DNA of 7,345 bases from Chloroflexota bacterium (GTDB lineage Bacteria; Chloroflexota; Anaerolineae; Anaerolineales; UBA4823), in assembly GCA_012798185.1 (NCBI GenBank), contig JAAZNS010000512.1, positions 1 through 7,345 on the forward strand. Reading direction: 5' to 3'. Of this stretch, positions 1-6,379 are shown in pieces. Within the stretch, counting starts at the first letter, position 1; every line of letters begins with the position of its first letter. The notes beneath the pieces are model-generated. The model was not told where the DNA came from, did no database searches, and saw only the letters and a program-made list of their open reading frames with translations. The position numbers and the translations under genes were made by a program.

Positions 1-856
1 CATCCTGGCGCGGCAAATAATTTCCAAATTCATCCAGCACTCTTCCCGCTAAAATGCCCCAGCCCTGCGGCGGTGATAACCACAGCTCTGGATTCCGGCT
101 GCGGGAAAAATTATTCTTTCCAATGCGGACTTCGAAATGCAGGTGAGGCCCGGTCACATTACCGGTTGCGCCGGATAATCCCAGTTGATCCCCTGTATTT
201 ACCTGTTCCCCGCGGGAGACATCGATGCGGGATAAATGACCATACACCGTATAGAGTGTTTGTCCTTGATACCCAAAATCGTGGCGGATCACAACCGCTA
301 AGCCATAAGGATCATCGGTATCTTCTGTGCCGCGATAAAGGCCATATCCTGCCCAATTGATGCGCCCCGGGCCGGCAGCATATACAGGTGTACCAGTTTT
401 AACAGGAATATCGATGCCAGTATGGACAACGTTTTCAAAGAATACGCCACCGTAGCGGTAATTTGCCAAAGGCCAGTTTATTTCATTGGCTGCAATAGGC
501 CGGGCGAAGTAAAAATGATCGTACGGTGTGGGAACCCACGGTGTAGGATATAGTGGCGGTCGCCAGGCAGATGCCGAGGCAAGCGCCGGGGTTGGGAAGA
601 CAAATTGCAGTGCCTCTGGCGTGAAATTTGCAGATGGCGATGTATCAGGTGTGGTCGATAATCCTGTTGATGTGTCGATCGTAGAAATGCTGGATTGCTC
701 AATGGTGGGATTAACAGTTAATTCTGCTTGAGATTGATTTTCAATTGTTTCATTTGGGGTGGAAGCGTATGGATTCGATGATGGACTCAGACAGGATGTA
801 AATGTGAGAGTTGCTACCATTAACGGGAGAAAAGTGAAACGGACCAGGGTTTTCAT
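1..856 (-). CDS. M23 (LytM-type) zinc metallopeptidase, probable lipoprotein, C-terminus cut by window edge
   Basis: This reading frame starts with ATG at 856 and stays open to the left edge, giving 285 residues; its stop lies outside the window. Residues 1-22 look like a lipoprotein signal (basic start, hydrophobic stretch, then FTSC with Cys22; Phe at -3 is not ideal). A Ser/Thr/Pro-rich linker covers about 23-115. The peptidase domain has the full M23 set: HxxxD (H145, D149), YGH (H207) and HxH (H238, H240). In LytM, the equivalents of H145, D149 and H240 bind zinc and the other two His are catalytic. It is therefore probably an active peptidoglycan endopeptidase outside the membrane. After the domain, residues about 268-282 (LAGRVLDEFG) resemble the first strands of a carboxypeptidase-regulatory-like beta-sandwich that would continue off the window. 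It lies 26 bases after the PD40 gene with no clear Shine-Dalgarno, which suggests co-transcription. The family call is firm; cleavage specificity is unknown. Confidence 0.93.
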   Translation of the reverse strand, partial: MKTLVRFTFLPLMVATLTFTSCLSPSSNPYASTPNETIENQSQAELTVNPTIEQSSISTIDTSTGLSTTPDTSPSANFTPEALQFVFPTPALASASAWRPPLYPTPWVPTPYDHFYFARPIAANEINWPLANYRYGGVFFENVVHTGIDIPVKTGTPVYAAGPGRINWAGYGLYRGTEDTDDPYGLAVVIRHDFGYQGQTLYTVYGHLSRIDVSRGEQVNTGDQLGLSGATGNVTGPHLHFEVRIGKNNFSRSRNPELWLSPPQGWGILAGRVLDEFGNYLPRQD

Positions 857-882
857 ACAAATGATTTTGATTGCTGTGGCGA

Positions 883-2940
883 TTAGGGTTCTGTTGAGGT
901 GGCTGGTCTTGGCGTATCAGAAAATAATGATGTTGAAGTTACCGTTGGTGTGCGTGTTAATGTTGGTGCGCGCGTTATGGTTAGCATTTTTGTGGGGGTT
1001 AATGTTTCGGTGGGAATCAAGGTAATAGTAGGTGTCATGGTTCTGGTAGGCTTGGGGGTAATCGTTGGCGTTAGCGTTGGAGGCGGCAAGGGGGTTTGGG
1101 TTACCACAGCTTCTGCAGGATATACCTCAAGCATGGCAGAATACCAACTTAAATCATCGGTCAATACATATTCATTATAACGGGCAGAAGGAAGCGCAAG
1201 GCGCCAACTTGAAAGCGCCGGCAATCTCTCCCATCCATATTCGAGGGCTATTTGCGTAAAATCAGTCCAATACCCTTGGGGGATATTATCTAATGCCCCG
1301 CCTTGCTCGTAGGCGCGGGGATCACCGCTGTTTCGTGCGTCGAAATCCCAAGTTAAATGATGCAGTGGGGAGCCTTGTGAACCATCCTGAAAGCGGTTGC
1401 GCAGAAAAATCCGCCAATAGGTTTGTGTGCCGAAATCTTCTCTCACCACCACTACCCAGCCTGCATTAATGGGAGCTGTGCTGAATGCAAAACCTCTCCC
1501 GGTGTAAAGCCAGTCATCCAGCATGCCTGGGTATAGCGGTGAGGTAAGCGGGACAAACGCGTTTTCAAGTGTGGCTAAGAAATCCCAGCCGGTTTTGCGA
1601 ATCACTTCTGATTGTAATGCGTAAAAAGCTTCATCGGCGGCGTCATTCAGTTGAGGGTAAGGCGCTGAGATACCATTAAGCAAAACCACAGTTTTCCTCT
1701 GCCCAGGTATATTTACCGAAGCTCCCAATGATTTTTGATAACTGGGAGTAGGGGTAATTATTGCAGCCTTCTGTAATGATTCGGGAAGGGGCTGCGGAAG
1801 CGCAACAGTCAACCATGTGATTCCTTGTGCAGAATGATTCAGATTTATTAATGGTAATGCCAGCTGTGATGGTTCAAACTGATAGCCTGTGAGATAGGAT
1901 TGATTGGGAGATTGAAGGATAACCGCTAAAGATTTTCCGAATGCATCCCATGCTGCCCAGCTGCCGCCTCCAATAACGCGAGGTGGTTCTTCTGGGTGTG
2001 AAAGGTCGCAGATGACAATATTTTGCATGCCTTCGATTGACGAAGCCCATGCCAGGTAATGCCCATCTGGAGACCAGACTGGGTGATCATTGGTGGCAGA
2101 TTGGTTATGGTTGATTTTTTGGAAACGGTTATCGCTATCATCCAAATTGGCGACCCATATTCCCTCTTCACCATCTCGGGTTGAAACAAAGGCAATCTGT
2201 CGTCCTCCTGGTGCCCAGGCAGGCGCATAATCTGCGCCAGGGTGCTCGGTGAGACGGATGGGGGTTTGAGATTGCGGATTAGCAGATGTGATTTCCCGAA
2301 TGAATATTTCCAGGTTTGGGATATTCGTTGCCGGATCGGGAACATAACTTTCATATGCCATCCAGCGTCCATCGGGTGACCAACTGGGATGTGAATCATA
2401 TTCTGGTGTTGCGGTCAATTGAATAATTTCGCCCGTGGATAGATTCATTTGGTACAGATCCCAATGACCATTTCGATTCGAAGAGAACGCCAGGTATTTT
2501 CCGTCTGGGCTTACTGAAGGAGTTATATCATCCCAAGAACCATTGGTTAGACGGGAAAGCTGGCAGTTTGATGGGAAACAATAAAATAGATGATTGTATT
2601 CACCCTCTTTTAATGACAAGATGATTGCACCTTGAACAAACTGGCTGATTTCTGAGGTTGCCTCAGGTGCGGGCAGGCTGGCAATCAAGTCGGGAGAAGG
2701 AGAAGAAGTTGGTGTATCTGTACCTTGTTGTTCAATGAGAGATGCACTATTAGCAGTTGTGGGAATTGGGGTTGTGGTTGGAGGTAGGGTTAACCATTGC
2801 AAAAACCAGCCATTTAATATTCCGTAGATTAGGAATGCAAGCAATAACATTGCCAAAATCAGGATGATTATACGGGTAAATTTTGTATTTTCCTGTGGAT
2901 CTGGCGTTTCAGAAGAAATGGGAGTGAATGAGGCAGTCAT
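883..2940 (-). CDS. Single-pass membrane protein with TolB-like PD40 repeats, an unassigned C-terminal domain and a Thr/Pro-rich tail (685 aa)
   Basis: Residues 1-21 are polar, and 22-46 form one hydrophobic segment followed by a Thr/Pro/Ser linker (51-100), so the bulk should be extracytoplasmic. A beta-propeller region follows with PD40 signatures at SPDGK (144-148), WSPDGR (187-192), WAPGGR (242-247) and WSPDGH (289-294), plus a degenerate one near 331-337. PD40 repeats occur in TolB and related periplasmic or surface proteins and usually mediate binding. Residues about 401-610 form a compact Trp/Tyr-rich region (for example GWDFLATLEN, YWRIFLRNRF, RAYEQGG) that I cannot assign to a named family. 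Residues 614-685 are a Thr/Pro tail built on TPT-x-T. The start is supported by a promoter 27 bases upstream, although no Shine-Dalgarno is seen. It is the first gene of a unit with the M23 peptidase, so a role in recognising wall or surface ligands is plausible but inferred. Confidence 0.88.
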   Translation of the reverse strand: MTASFTPISSETPDPQENTKFTRIIILILAMLLLAFLIYGILNGWFLQWLTLPPTTTPIPTTANSASLIEQQGTDTPTSSPSPDLIASLPAPEATSEISQFVQGAIILSLKEGEYNHLFYCFPSNCQLSRLTNGSWDDITPSVSPDGKYLAFSSNRNGHWDLYQMNLSTGEIIQLTATPEYDSHPSWSPDGRWMAYESYVPDPATNIPNLEIFIREITSANPQSQTPIRLTEHPGADYAPAWAPGGRQIAFVSTRDGEEGIWVANLDDSDNRFQKINHNQSATNDHPVWSPDGHYLAWASSIEGMQNIVICDLSHPEEPPRVIGGGSWAAWDAFGKSLAVILQSPNQSYLTGYQFEPSQLALPLINLNHSAQGITWLTVALPQPLPESLQKAAIITPTPSYQKSLGASVNIPGQRKTVVLLNGISAPYPQLNDAADEAFYALQSEVIRKTGWDFLATLENAFVPLTSPLYPGMLDDWLYTGRGFAFSTAPINAGWVVVVREDFGTQTYWRIFLRNRFQDGSQGSPLHHLTWDFDARNSGDPRAYEQGGALDNIPQGYWTDFTQIALEYGWERLPALSSWRLALPSARYNEYVLTDDLSWYSAMLEVYPAEAVVTQTPLPPPTLTPTITPKPTRTMTPTITLIPTETLTPTKMLTITRAPTLTRTPTVTSTSLFSDTPRPATSTEP

Positions 2941-2967
2941 AGAAACAATGGGTTGAACAAGTATGTT

Positions 2968-2996
2968 ATTCTAGCATTGGCAATAGTGCTCGTCAA
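2968..2996 (-). promoter_or_regulatory. Sigma-70-type promoter of the PD40-M23 unit
   Basis: On the minus strand a -35 box TTGACG (2996-2991) and a -10 box TAGAAT (2973-2968) are separated by exactly 17 bases. A TG one base before the -10 box makes it an extended -10. Transcription would begin near 2961, leaving a leader of about 20 bases before the ATG at 2940. Confidence 0.75.
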
Positions 2997-3054
2997 ATTT
3001 AAATATGCAACAGATGTGCCAATCTTGATTTTGCCGCTATTCTGTATTTTTATC

Positions 3055-3143
3055 AATATTACTTTATTACTCAGCCACGAGAGTGAGTTTCCGAATTTGA
3101 GGTGGATTTAGGGTTTTTTTACCATAGTCTGAGTAGTAATATT
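3055..3143. repeat. Imperfect inverted repeat upstream of the PD40 promoter
   Basis: The left arm has AATATTACT (3055-3063) and ACTCAG (3069-3074); the right arm has CTGAGT (3129-3134) and AGTAATATT (3135-3143). The arms are perfectly complementary over 15 bases apart from a 5-base bulge (3064-3068) on the left. The arms are 54 bases apart, and CCAC/GTGG inside could extend pairing. It lies between the degV terminator and the PD40 promoter; its function is unknown. Confidence 0.5.
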
Positions 3144-3183
3144 ATGACCTGTTTACAATATCGTTTTACTGCCATGCAGGAAA

Positions 3184-3213
3184 AAACCCTTCCCCTGGGC
3201 AGAGGAAGGGTTT
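3184..3213 (-). terminator. Rho-independent terminator of degV
   Basis: A perfect 10-bp stem pairs 3184-3193 (AAACCCTTCC) with 3204-3213 (GGAAGGGTTT) around a 10-base loop. Read on the minus strand, the stem ends in a run of six T (3186-3181), three of them inside the stem. It lies 36 bases beyond the degV stop codon. Confidence 0.85.
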
Positions 3214-3249
3214 AGGGATGGGGGGTTACTGAAGGTGAAGCGTGTTTGG

Positions 3250-4095
3250 TTACATCCCAGCCATAAAAGCAATGCCAACTGTTCCAGGACCGGCATGTGT
3301 GCCGATAACCGGACTAACTTGCGATAAGACATATTCTTCGGCATGTAATTTTTTTGTTTGTTCTAATAAATCTCTGGCATCGGCTTCTGCATTGGCGTGA
3401 ACAACGGCGATGCGTAAAGGTCGTTTTCCTGATGAACGTTCTTCTACGAGTTCAACCAGGCGGGAGAGAGATTTACTCCGAGTGCGGACTTTTTCTACCG
3501 CTTCAACTTGCCCGTCTGCAACTTGTAGAATTGGTTTGATGTTTAATGCGGTGCCCAAAAAGCGGGAAGCCCCGCCAATTCTCCCGCCTCGATGGAGGAA
3601 ATCCAGCGTATCCACAGCAAAAACAACATCGGTGTGGCGGCGAGCTTGTTCGGCAAGTTCTTTGCATTCTTTTAATGAAGCATTTTGAGTTGCTGCTTTT
3701 GCGGCGGTCATTACTATAAATCCTAGTGCCATACTCGTTGAATAAGAATCGACAATTTCGATTGGCGATTCTGGTAGAATTTTCCGCGCCTGGACAGCCG
3801 AATTGACTGTTCCGGATAATTTTTCAGAAATCAATATACACAAAACGCTGAAATCCTTCCCGATTAGATCGGTGAATAATTCTTGGAAATAGGGAATGGT
3901 TACCTGAGAGGTTGTCGGCATAATGGTAGCCGTCTTTAAGCGTGTGTAAAATTCCTTGGGTTGGATATCCACCCCATCGCGAAAAGTTTCATCACCCCAT
4001 ATAAGCTCCAATGGCGCCACATGAATTTTATATTGTTCCACTAATTCGGGCGGAATATACGCTGTACTATCAGTAACAATGGCAACTTTTGACAT
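3250..4095 (-). CDS. DegV family fatty-acid-binding protein (FakB-like)
   Basis: This 281-residue protein has the usual length and all the landmarks of the DegV family: an N-terminal TDSTAYIP (8-15), PTTSQVT (60-66), LSGTVNSA (93-100), the long signature DTLDFLHRGGRIGG (162-175) running into LNIKPIL (184-190), and a C-terminal IGTHAGPGTVGIAF. In characterised members (FakB), the Thr/Ser of TTSQ and the Ser of LSGT hold the carboxylate of a bound fatty acid, which FakA then phosphorylates for phospholipid synthesis. No fakA is visible here, so the pathway role is inferred from the family. The protein is cytoplasmic, with no signal peptide. GGAGG (4104-4100 on the minus strand) lies 4 bases before the ATG and supports the start. 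The gene is divergent from ffh and has its own terminator. I found no convincing promoter for it. Confidence 0.95.
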   Translation of the reverse strand: MSKVAIVTDSTAYIPPELVEQYKIHVAPLELIWGDETFRDGVDIQPKEFYTRLKTATIMPTTSQVTIPYFQELFTDLIGKDFSVLCILISEKLSGTVNSAVQARKILPESPIEIVDSYSTSMALGFIVMTAAKAATQNASLKECKELAEQARRHTDVVFAVDTLDFLHRGGRIGGASRFLGTALNIKPILQVADGQVEAVEKVRTRSKSLSRLVELVEERSSGKRPLRIAVVHANAEADARDLLEQTKKLHAEEYVLSQVSPVIGTHAGPGTVGIAFMAGM

Positions 4096-4182
4096 GCTTC
4101 CTCCAATTCTTCATTGGTTTTCCTACCTAAACAACCCCCTAGTCTCTCTTGAGTTGCGCTTATCGCTAAAATGATTTCCTCC

Positions 4183-4211
4183 TTGACCTTTCTCCGCTTA
4201 CAAATTAGAAT
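4183..4211 (+). promoter_or_regulatory. Sigma-70-type promoter of the ffh-rpsP-khpA-rimM cluster
   Basis: TTGACC (4183-4188) and TAGAAT (4206-4211) are separated by 17 bases. Transcription would start near 4218, giving a leader of about 89 bases before ffh. The -10 box has the same sequence as that of the PD40 promoter. Confidence 0.78.
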
Positions 4212-4214
4212 TCT

Positions 4215-4290
4215 GCCTTGCGAGATTCCCTGAGCCTTGCAAAATTTCCCTGGGAGGAAATGAATTTTCGGGGAGATGAATTGCAAGGCT
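4215..4290 (+). promoter_or_regulatory. Repeat and stem-loop structure in the ffh leader
   Basis: A 10-base perfect inverted repeat, AGCCTTGCAA (4233-4242) and TTGCAAGGCT (4281-4290), encloses 38 bases that contain a smaller perfect stem, ATTTCC (4244-4249) with GGAAAT (4256-4261). The left arm is also part of a tandem direct repeat: GCCTTGC...CCCTG occurs at 4215-4232 and again at 4234-4252. The first copy spans the predicted transcription start. The structure could be an RNA element controlling ffh or a DNA operator. It does not match a regulatory RNA family I know, nor the SRP RNA. Confidence 0.5.
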
Positions 4291-4306
4291 GTTATGGTTT
4301 AGCATT

Positions 4307-5629
4307 ATGTTTGAGAATCTAACCAATCGTCTGGAAGGCATTTTTAAACAACTTCGCCGGCATGGAAAACTATCCGAGAAAGATGTCGATGATGCTATGC
4401 GCGAAGTTCGATTGGCATTACTTGAAGCTGATGTTAATTATGGCGTGGTTAAAGATTTCATTAACCGAGTACGTGAACGAGCAATCGGACATGAGGTTTA
4501 TCGAGCACTGAATCCTGCGCAACAGGTCATTAAAATTGTTAATGAAGAATTGATCGCCACGTTGGGTGAACCCGAACGGTTGAATTTAATCGGCAGCCGG
4601 CCAAGAACGATCATGCTGGTGGGCTTGCAGGGTTCTGGTAAAACCACTGCAGCAGGGAAAATAGCTGGTTTGCTTCGTTCTCAAGGTGAACGGGTGATGC
4701 TGGTAGCAGCCGACCCCTACCGTCCAGCCGCGGTACGCCAATTGGAAACGCTGGGCGAGCGGTTGAATATTCCGGTATTTTTTGAGGCGCAGGTACCACC
4801 TCCCGAAATGGCTGCTCATGCAAAAGACAAAGCAGAAAAAGGTGGCTTCACTGTTATAATTCTGGATACAGCGGGCAGATCACAGCTTGACCAGGCTTTG
4901 ATGGATGAATTGCAAGCCATCCAAAAGCGTATCACGCCTGTTGAAGTATTGCTGGTTGTGGATGCGATGACTTGGCAAGAAGCAGTGAATATTGCCAAAG
5001 GTTTTCGCCAGGTGACACCGATCACCGGTTTGGTTTTAACCAAAATGGATGGCGATGCCCGCGGCGGCGCTGCGATTTCCATTCGATCGGTCACCGGTGT
5101 GCCAATCAAGTTTTTAGGCACTGGTGAAGCCCTGGACGCGCTTGAAACTTACGACCCGGGCAGGCTTTCATCCCGCATTTTAGGGATGGGTGATGTAATC
5201 GGCTTGATCGAAAAAGCTGAATTGGCTTTGGATCAAGAGACTGCCCAGGCGCAAGCCGAACGCTTGATGGCTGGGGAATTCACCCTGCAAGATTTTGCCG
5301 ATCAGCTGCGCCAGGTACGCAAAATGGGACCGCTGGGACAAATTTTAGAAATGCTTCCGGGAGGAATGGGGCAGATGGCGCGCCAGATTTCCCCCCAAGA
5401 TGCTGAAAAGCAATTTAAAATAACCGAAGCGATCATCAATTCGATGACAAAACTTGAAAGACACAAACCCGATATTTTAAACGCCAGTCGCAGGCGGCGC
5501 ATCGCAGCGGGTTCGGGCACTCAGGTTCAGGATGTAAATCGTTTAATTAAACAATACCGTGATGCGCAGCGGCTTTTTAAAACAATTAAGAAATCAGGCA
5601 AACGCGGCATTCCGCGCTTGTTCGGTTAG
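4307..5629 (+). CDS. ffh: Signal recognition particle GTPase Ffh (SRP54)
   Basis: Ffh binds signal sequences of nascent membrane proteins together with SRP RNA and delivers the ribosome to FtsY at the membrane. The 440 residues are full length. The N domain is about 1-95 (with REVRLALLEADV). The G domain holds GLQGSGKTT (106-114), DPYRPAA (136-142), DTAGR (187-191) and TKMDGDARGG (245-254). The M domain from about 300 carries GPLGQILEMLPGG and the RNA-binding SRRRRIAAGSG. One oddity is that the normally conserved DAMTGQ reads DAMTWQ, with Trp223 (codon 4973-4975). The start matches the family (MFENLTNRLEG) and an in-frame stop lies just upstream. However, no Shine-Dalgarno sits at normal distance; the nearest AAGG is 18 bases away inside the leader inverted repeat. 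It is the first gene of the SRP/30S cluster and ends 98 bases before rpsP. Confidence 0.98.
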   Translation: MFENLTNRLEGIFKQLRRHGKLSEKDVDDAMREVRLALLEADVNYGVVKDFINRVRERAIGHEVYRALNPAQQVIKIVNEELIATLGEPERLNLIGSRPRTIMLVGLQGSGKTTAAGKIAGLLRSQGERVMLVAADPYRPAAVRQLETLGERLNIPVFFEAQVPPPEMAAHAKDKAEKGGFTVIILDTAGRSQLDQALMDELQAIQKRITPVEVLLVVDAMTWQEAVNIAKGFRQVTPITGLVLTKMDGDARGGAAISIRSVTGVPIKFLGTGEALDALETYDPGRLSSRILGMGDVIGLIEKAELALDQETAQAQAERLMAGEFTLQDFADQLRQVRKMGPLGQILEMLPGGMGQMARQISPQDAEKQFKITEAIINSMTKLERHKPDILNASRRRRIAAGSGTQVQDVNRLIKQYRDAQRLFKTIKKSGKRGIPRLFG

Positions 5630-5711
5630 CTGCAGACGAAATAAACAGCGCATCCTTCCGCGCTCACTCTCCTGATCGTTCTGACAGCAGTAAGACTCTA
5701 ATAAAAAAAAT

Positions 5712-5718
5712 AAAGGAG
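5712..5718 (+). promoter_or_regulatory. Ribosome-binding site of rpsP
   Basis: AAAGGAG lies 9 bases before the rpsP ATG at 5728, in an A-rich leader. It is a strong site, unlike that of the preceding ffh. Confidence 0.8.
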
Positions 5719-5727
5719 AAAAATTCA

Positions 5728-6108
5728 ATGGTACGTATTCGATTACGCCGTGTTGGCGGTAAAGGACAACCCAGTTACCGGGTAGTCGCTGCAGATAAAG
5801 AAAGCCCGCGGGATGGGCGGTTTTTAGAGATCATCGGTTTTTATAATCCTCGAACAGAACCTGCTACGATCCAATTGAAAGAAGACCGGATATATGATTG
5901 GATGAGTAAAGGCGCCCTGCCTACCGAATCAGTCGCCAAGTTGTTTAAATCTTGCGGCTTGATGGATCGCTTTGAGCGGTTTAAAAAGGGTGAATCTTTA
6001 GAAGTCTTATTAGAAGAAGCTGCCTCTGTTGCTTCCAAACGTGAGGTTAGCGAGGAAATCCATAAAGCTGTTGCACATCGAAAAACAAAGAAAGCAGAAA
6101 GCGAATAA
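5728..6108 (+). CDS. rpsP: 30S ribosomal protein bS16
   Basis: bS16 is a primary-region assembly protein of the small ribosomal subunit. The N-terminal 80 or so residues match the family well: MVRIRLRRVGGKGQPSYRVV, then ADKESPRDGRFLEIIGFYNP and a DRIYDWMSKGALPTE segment. At 126 residues it is roughly 40 longer than the E. coli protein. The extra part (about 87-126) is charged and probably helical and ends in a Lys/Glu-rich stretch (HRKTKKAESE). Such tails are known among bS16 proteins outside the proteobacteria. It follows ffh, and khpA starts 34 bases after it, as in the common ffh-rpsP-khpA-rimM arrangement. A separate promoter in the 98-base gap before it was looked for but not found. Confidence 0.97.
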   Translation: MVRIRLRRVGGKGQPSYRVVAADKESPRDGRFLEIIGFYNPRTEPATIQLKEDRIYDWMSKGALPTESVAKLFKSCGLMDRFERFKKGESLEVLLEEAASVASKREVSEEIHKAVAHRKTKKAESE

Positions 6109-6142
6109 TTGGTTTCCCCCGGCTTAAAAACGGAGGTTTGAT

Positions 6143-6379
6143 TTGAAAGAGCTCATTGAATATATTGCTACTTCGTTGGTGGCTGACCCAAAGCAGGTAA
6201 GGGTCACGCAGTACCGGCGGGGATCAATGGTCACTTTGAAGCTTCAGGTCGCAAAAGAAGATATGGGGCGTGTGATAGGAAAAAACGGCAAAGTTGCCAA
6301 TGCCATTCGCGTGTTATTGCGCGTGGCTGCCGCACAGGAGGGAAAACGCGCCACGCTTGACGTGGATGAACCACGATGA
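6143..6379 (+). CDS. khpA: KH-domain RNA-binding protein KhpA
   Basis: This 78-residue protein is essentially one KH domain. It opens with MKELIEYIATSLV and carries the nucleic-acid-binding GxxG loop as IGKNGK (45-50), followed by the helix ANAIRVLLR. KhpA-type proteins bind many RNAs and, in Gram-positive bacteria, act with KhpB in cell-division control; that partner is not seen here. The start codon is TTG (6143-6145), chosen because GGAGG (6132-6136) lies 6 bases upstream and the N-terminus then fits the family exactly. The stop overlaps the rimM start as ATGA, so the two are probably translationally coupled. The call is firm. Confidence 0.95.
   Translation: MKELIEYIATSLVADPKQVRVTQYRRGSMVTLKLQVAKEDMGRVIGKNGKVANAIRVLLRVAAAQEGKRATLDVDEPR
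6351..6375 (+). promoter_or_regulatory. Alternating short hairpins just before the rimM start
   Basis: CCACG (6351-6355), CGTGG (6361-6365) and CCACG (6371-6375) are spaced so that the middle element can pair with either neighbour, each time forming a 5-bp stem with a 5-base loop. The right-hand hairpin ends directly against the ATG of rimM at 6376. It lies inside the end of khpA and might tune rimM translation. The stems are short, so this is tentative. Confidence 0.35.

Larger units (their letters stand above)
2941..3249. other. Intergenic region between degV and the PD40 gene
   Basis: This 309-base stretch holds no credible gene on either strand. From right to left it contains the degV terminator hairpin (3184-3213), an imperfect inverted repeat (3055-3074 with 3129-3143), several T-runs, and the promoter of the PD40/M23 unit (2968-2996). 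The rest is AT-rich and shows nothing I recognise. Confidence 0.75.

Noticed and set aside
899..1180. Plus-strand Gly/Val-rich reading frame
   Set aside because: It is the antisense of the Thr/Pro tail of the PD40 protein; the GV repeats are a by-product of that low-complexity DNA.
1926..2399. 157-codon minus-strand frame within the PD40 gene
   Set aside because: It is in another frame of a well-supported gene, shows no family motifs and has no start signal; the PD40 repeats are in the longer frame.
3130..3137. Shared 8-mer ACTACTCA (minus strand here) with the heptad array near 7104-7111
   Set aside because: One shared 8-mer between two AT-rich intergenic regions is close to chance expectation, and no heptad phase is visible here.
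4041..4286. 81-codon minus-strand frame over the degV start and the ffh leader
   Set aside because: It overlaps the clear degV start in a different frame. An AAGGAGG on the minus strand at about 4178-4184 is not followed by a normal start codon and the protein has no recognisable features.
4212..4306. SRP RNA (4.5S/ffs) in the ffh leader
   Set aside because: The stem-loop next to ffh invited the idea, but the conserved SRP domain IV loop (the GGAAGGAAGCAGC type) is absent.
5647..5664. Small hairpin AGCGC/GCGCT between ffh and rpsP as a terminator
   Set aside because: The stem is only 5 bp and is not followed by a T-run.
5665..5727. Separate promoter for rpsP
   Set aside because: A CTGACA-like -35 and a TAATAA-like -10 are present but only about 12 bases apart, too short for a sigma-70 promoter.
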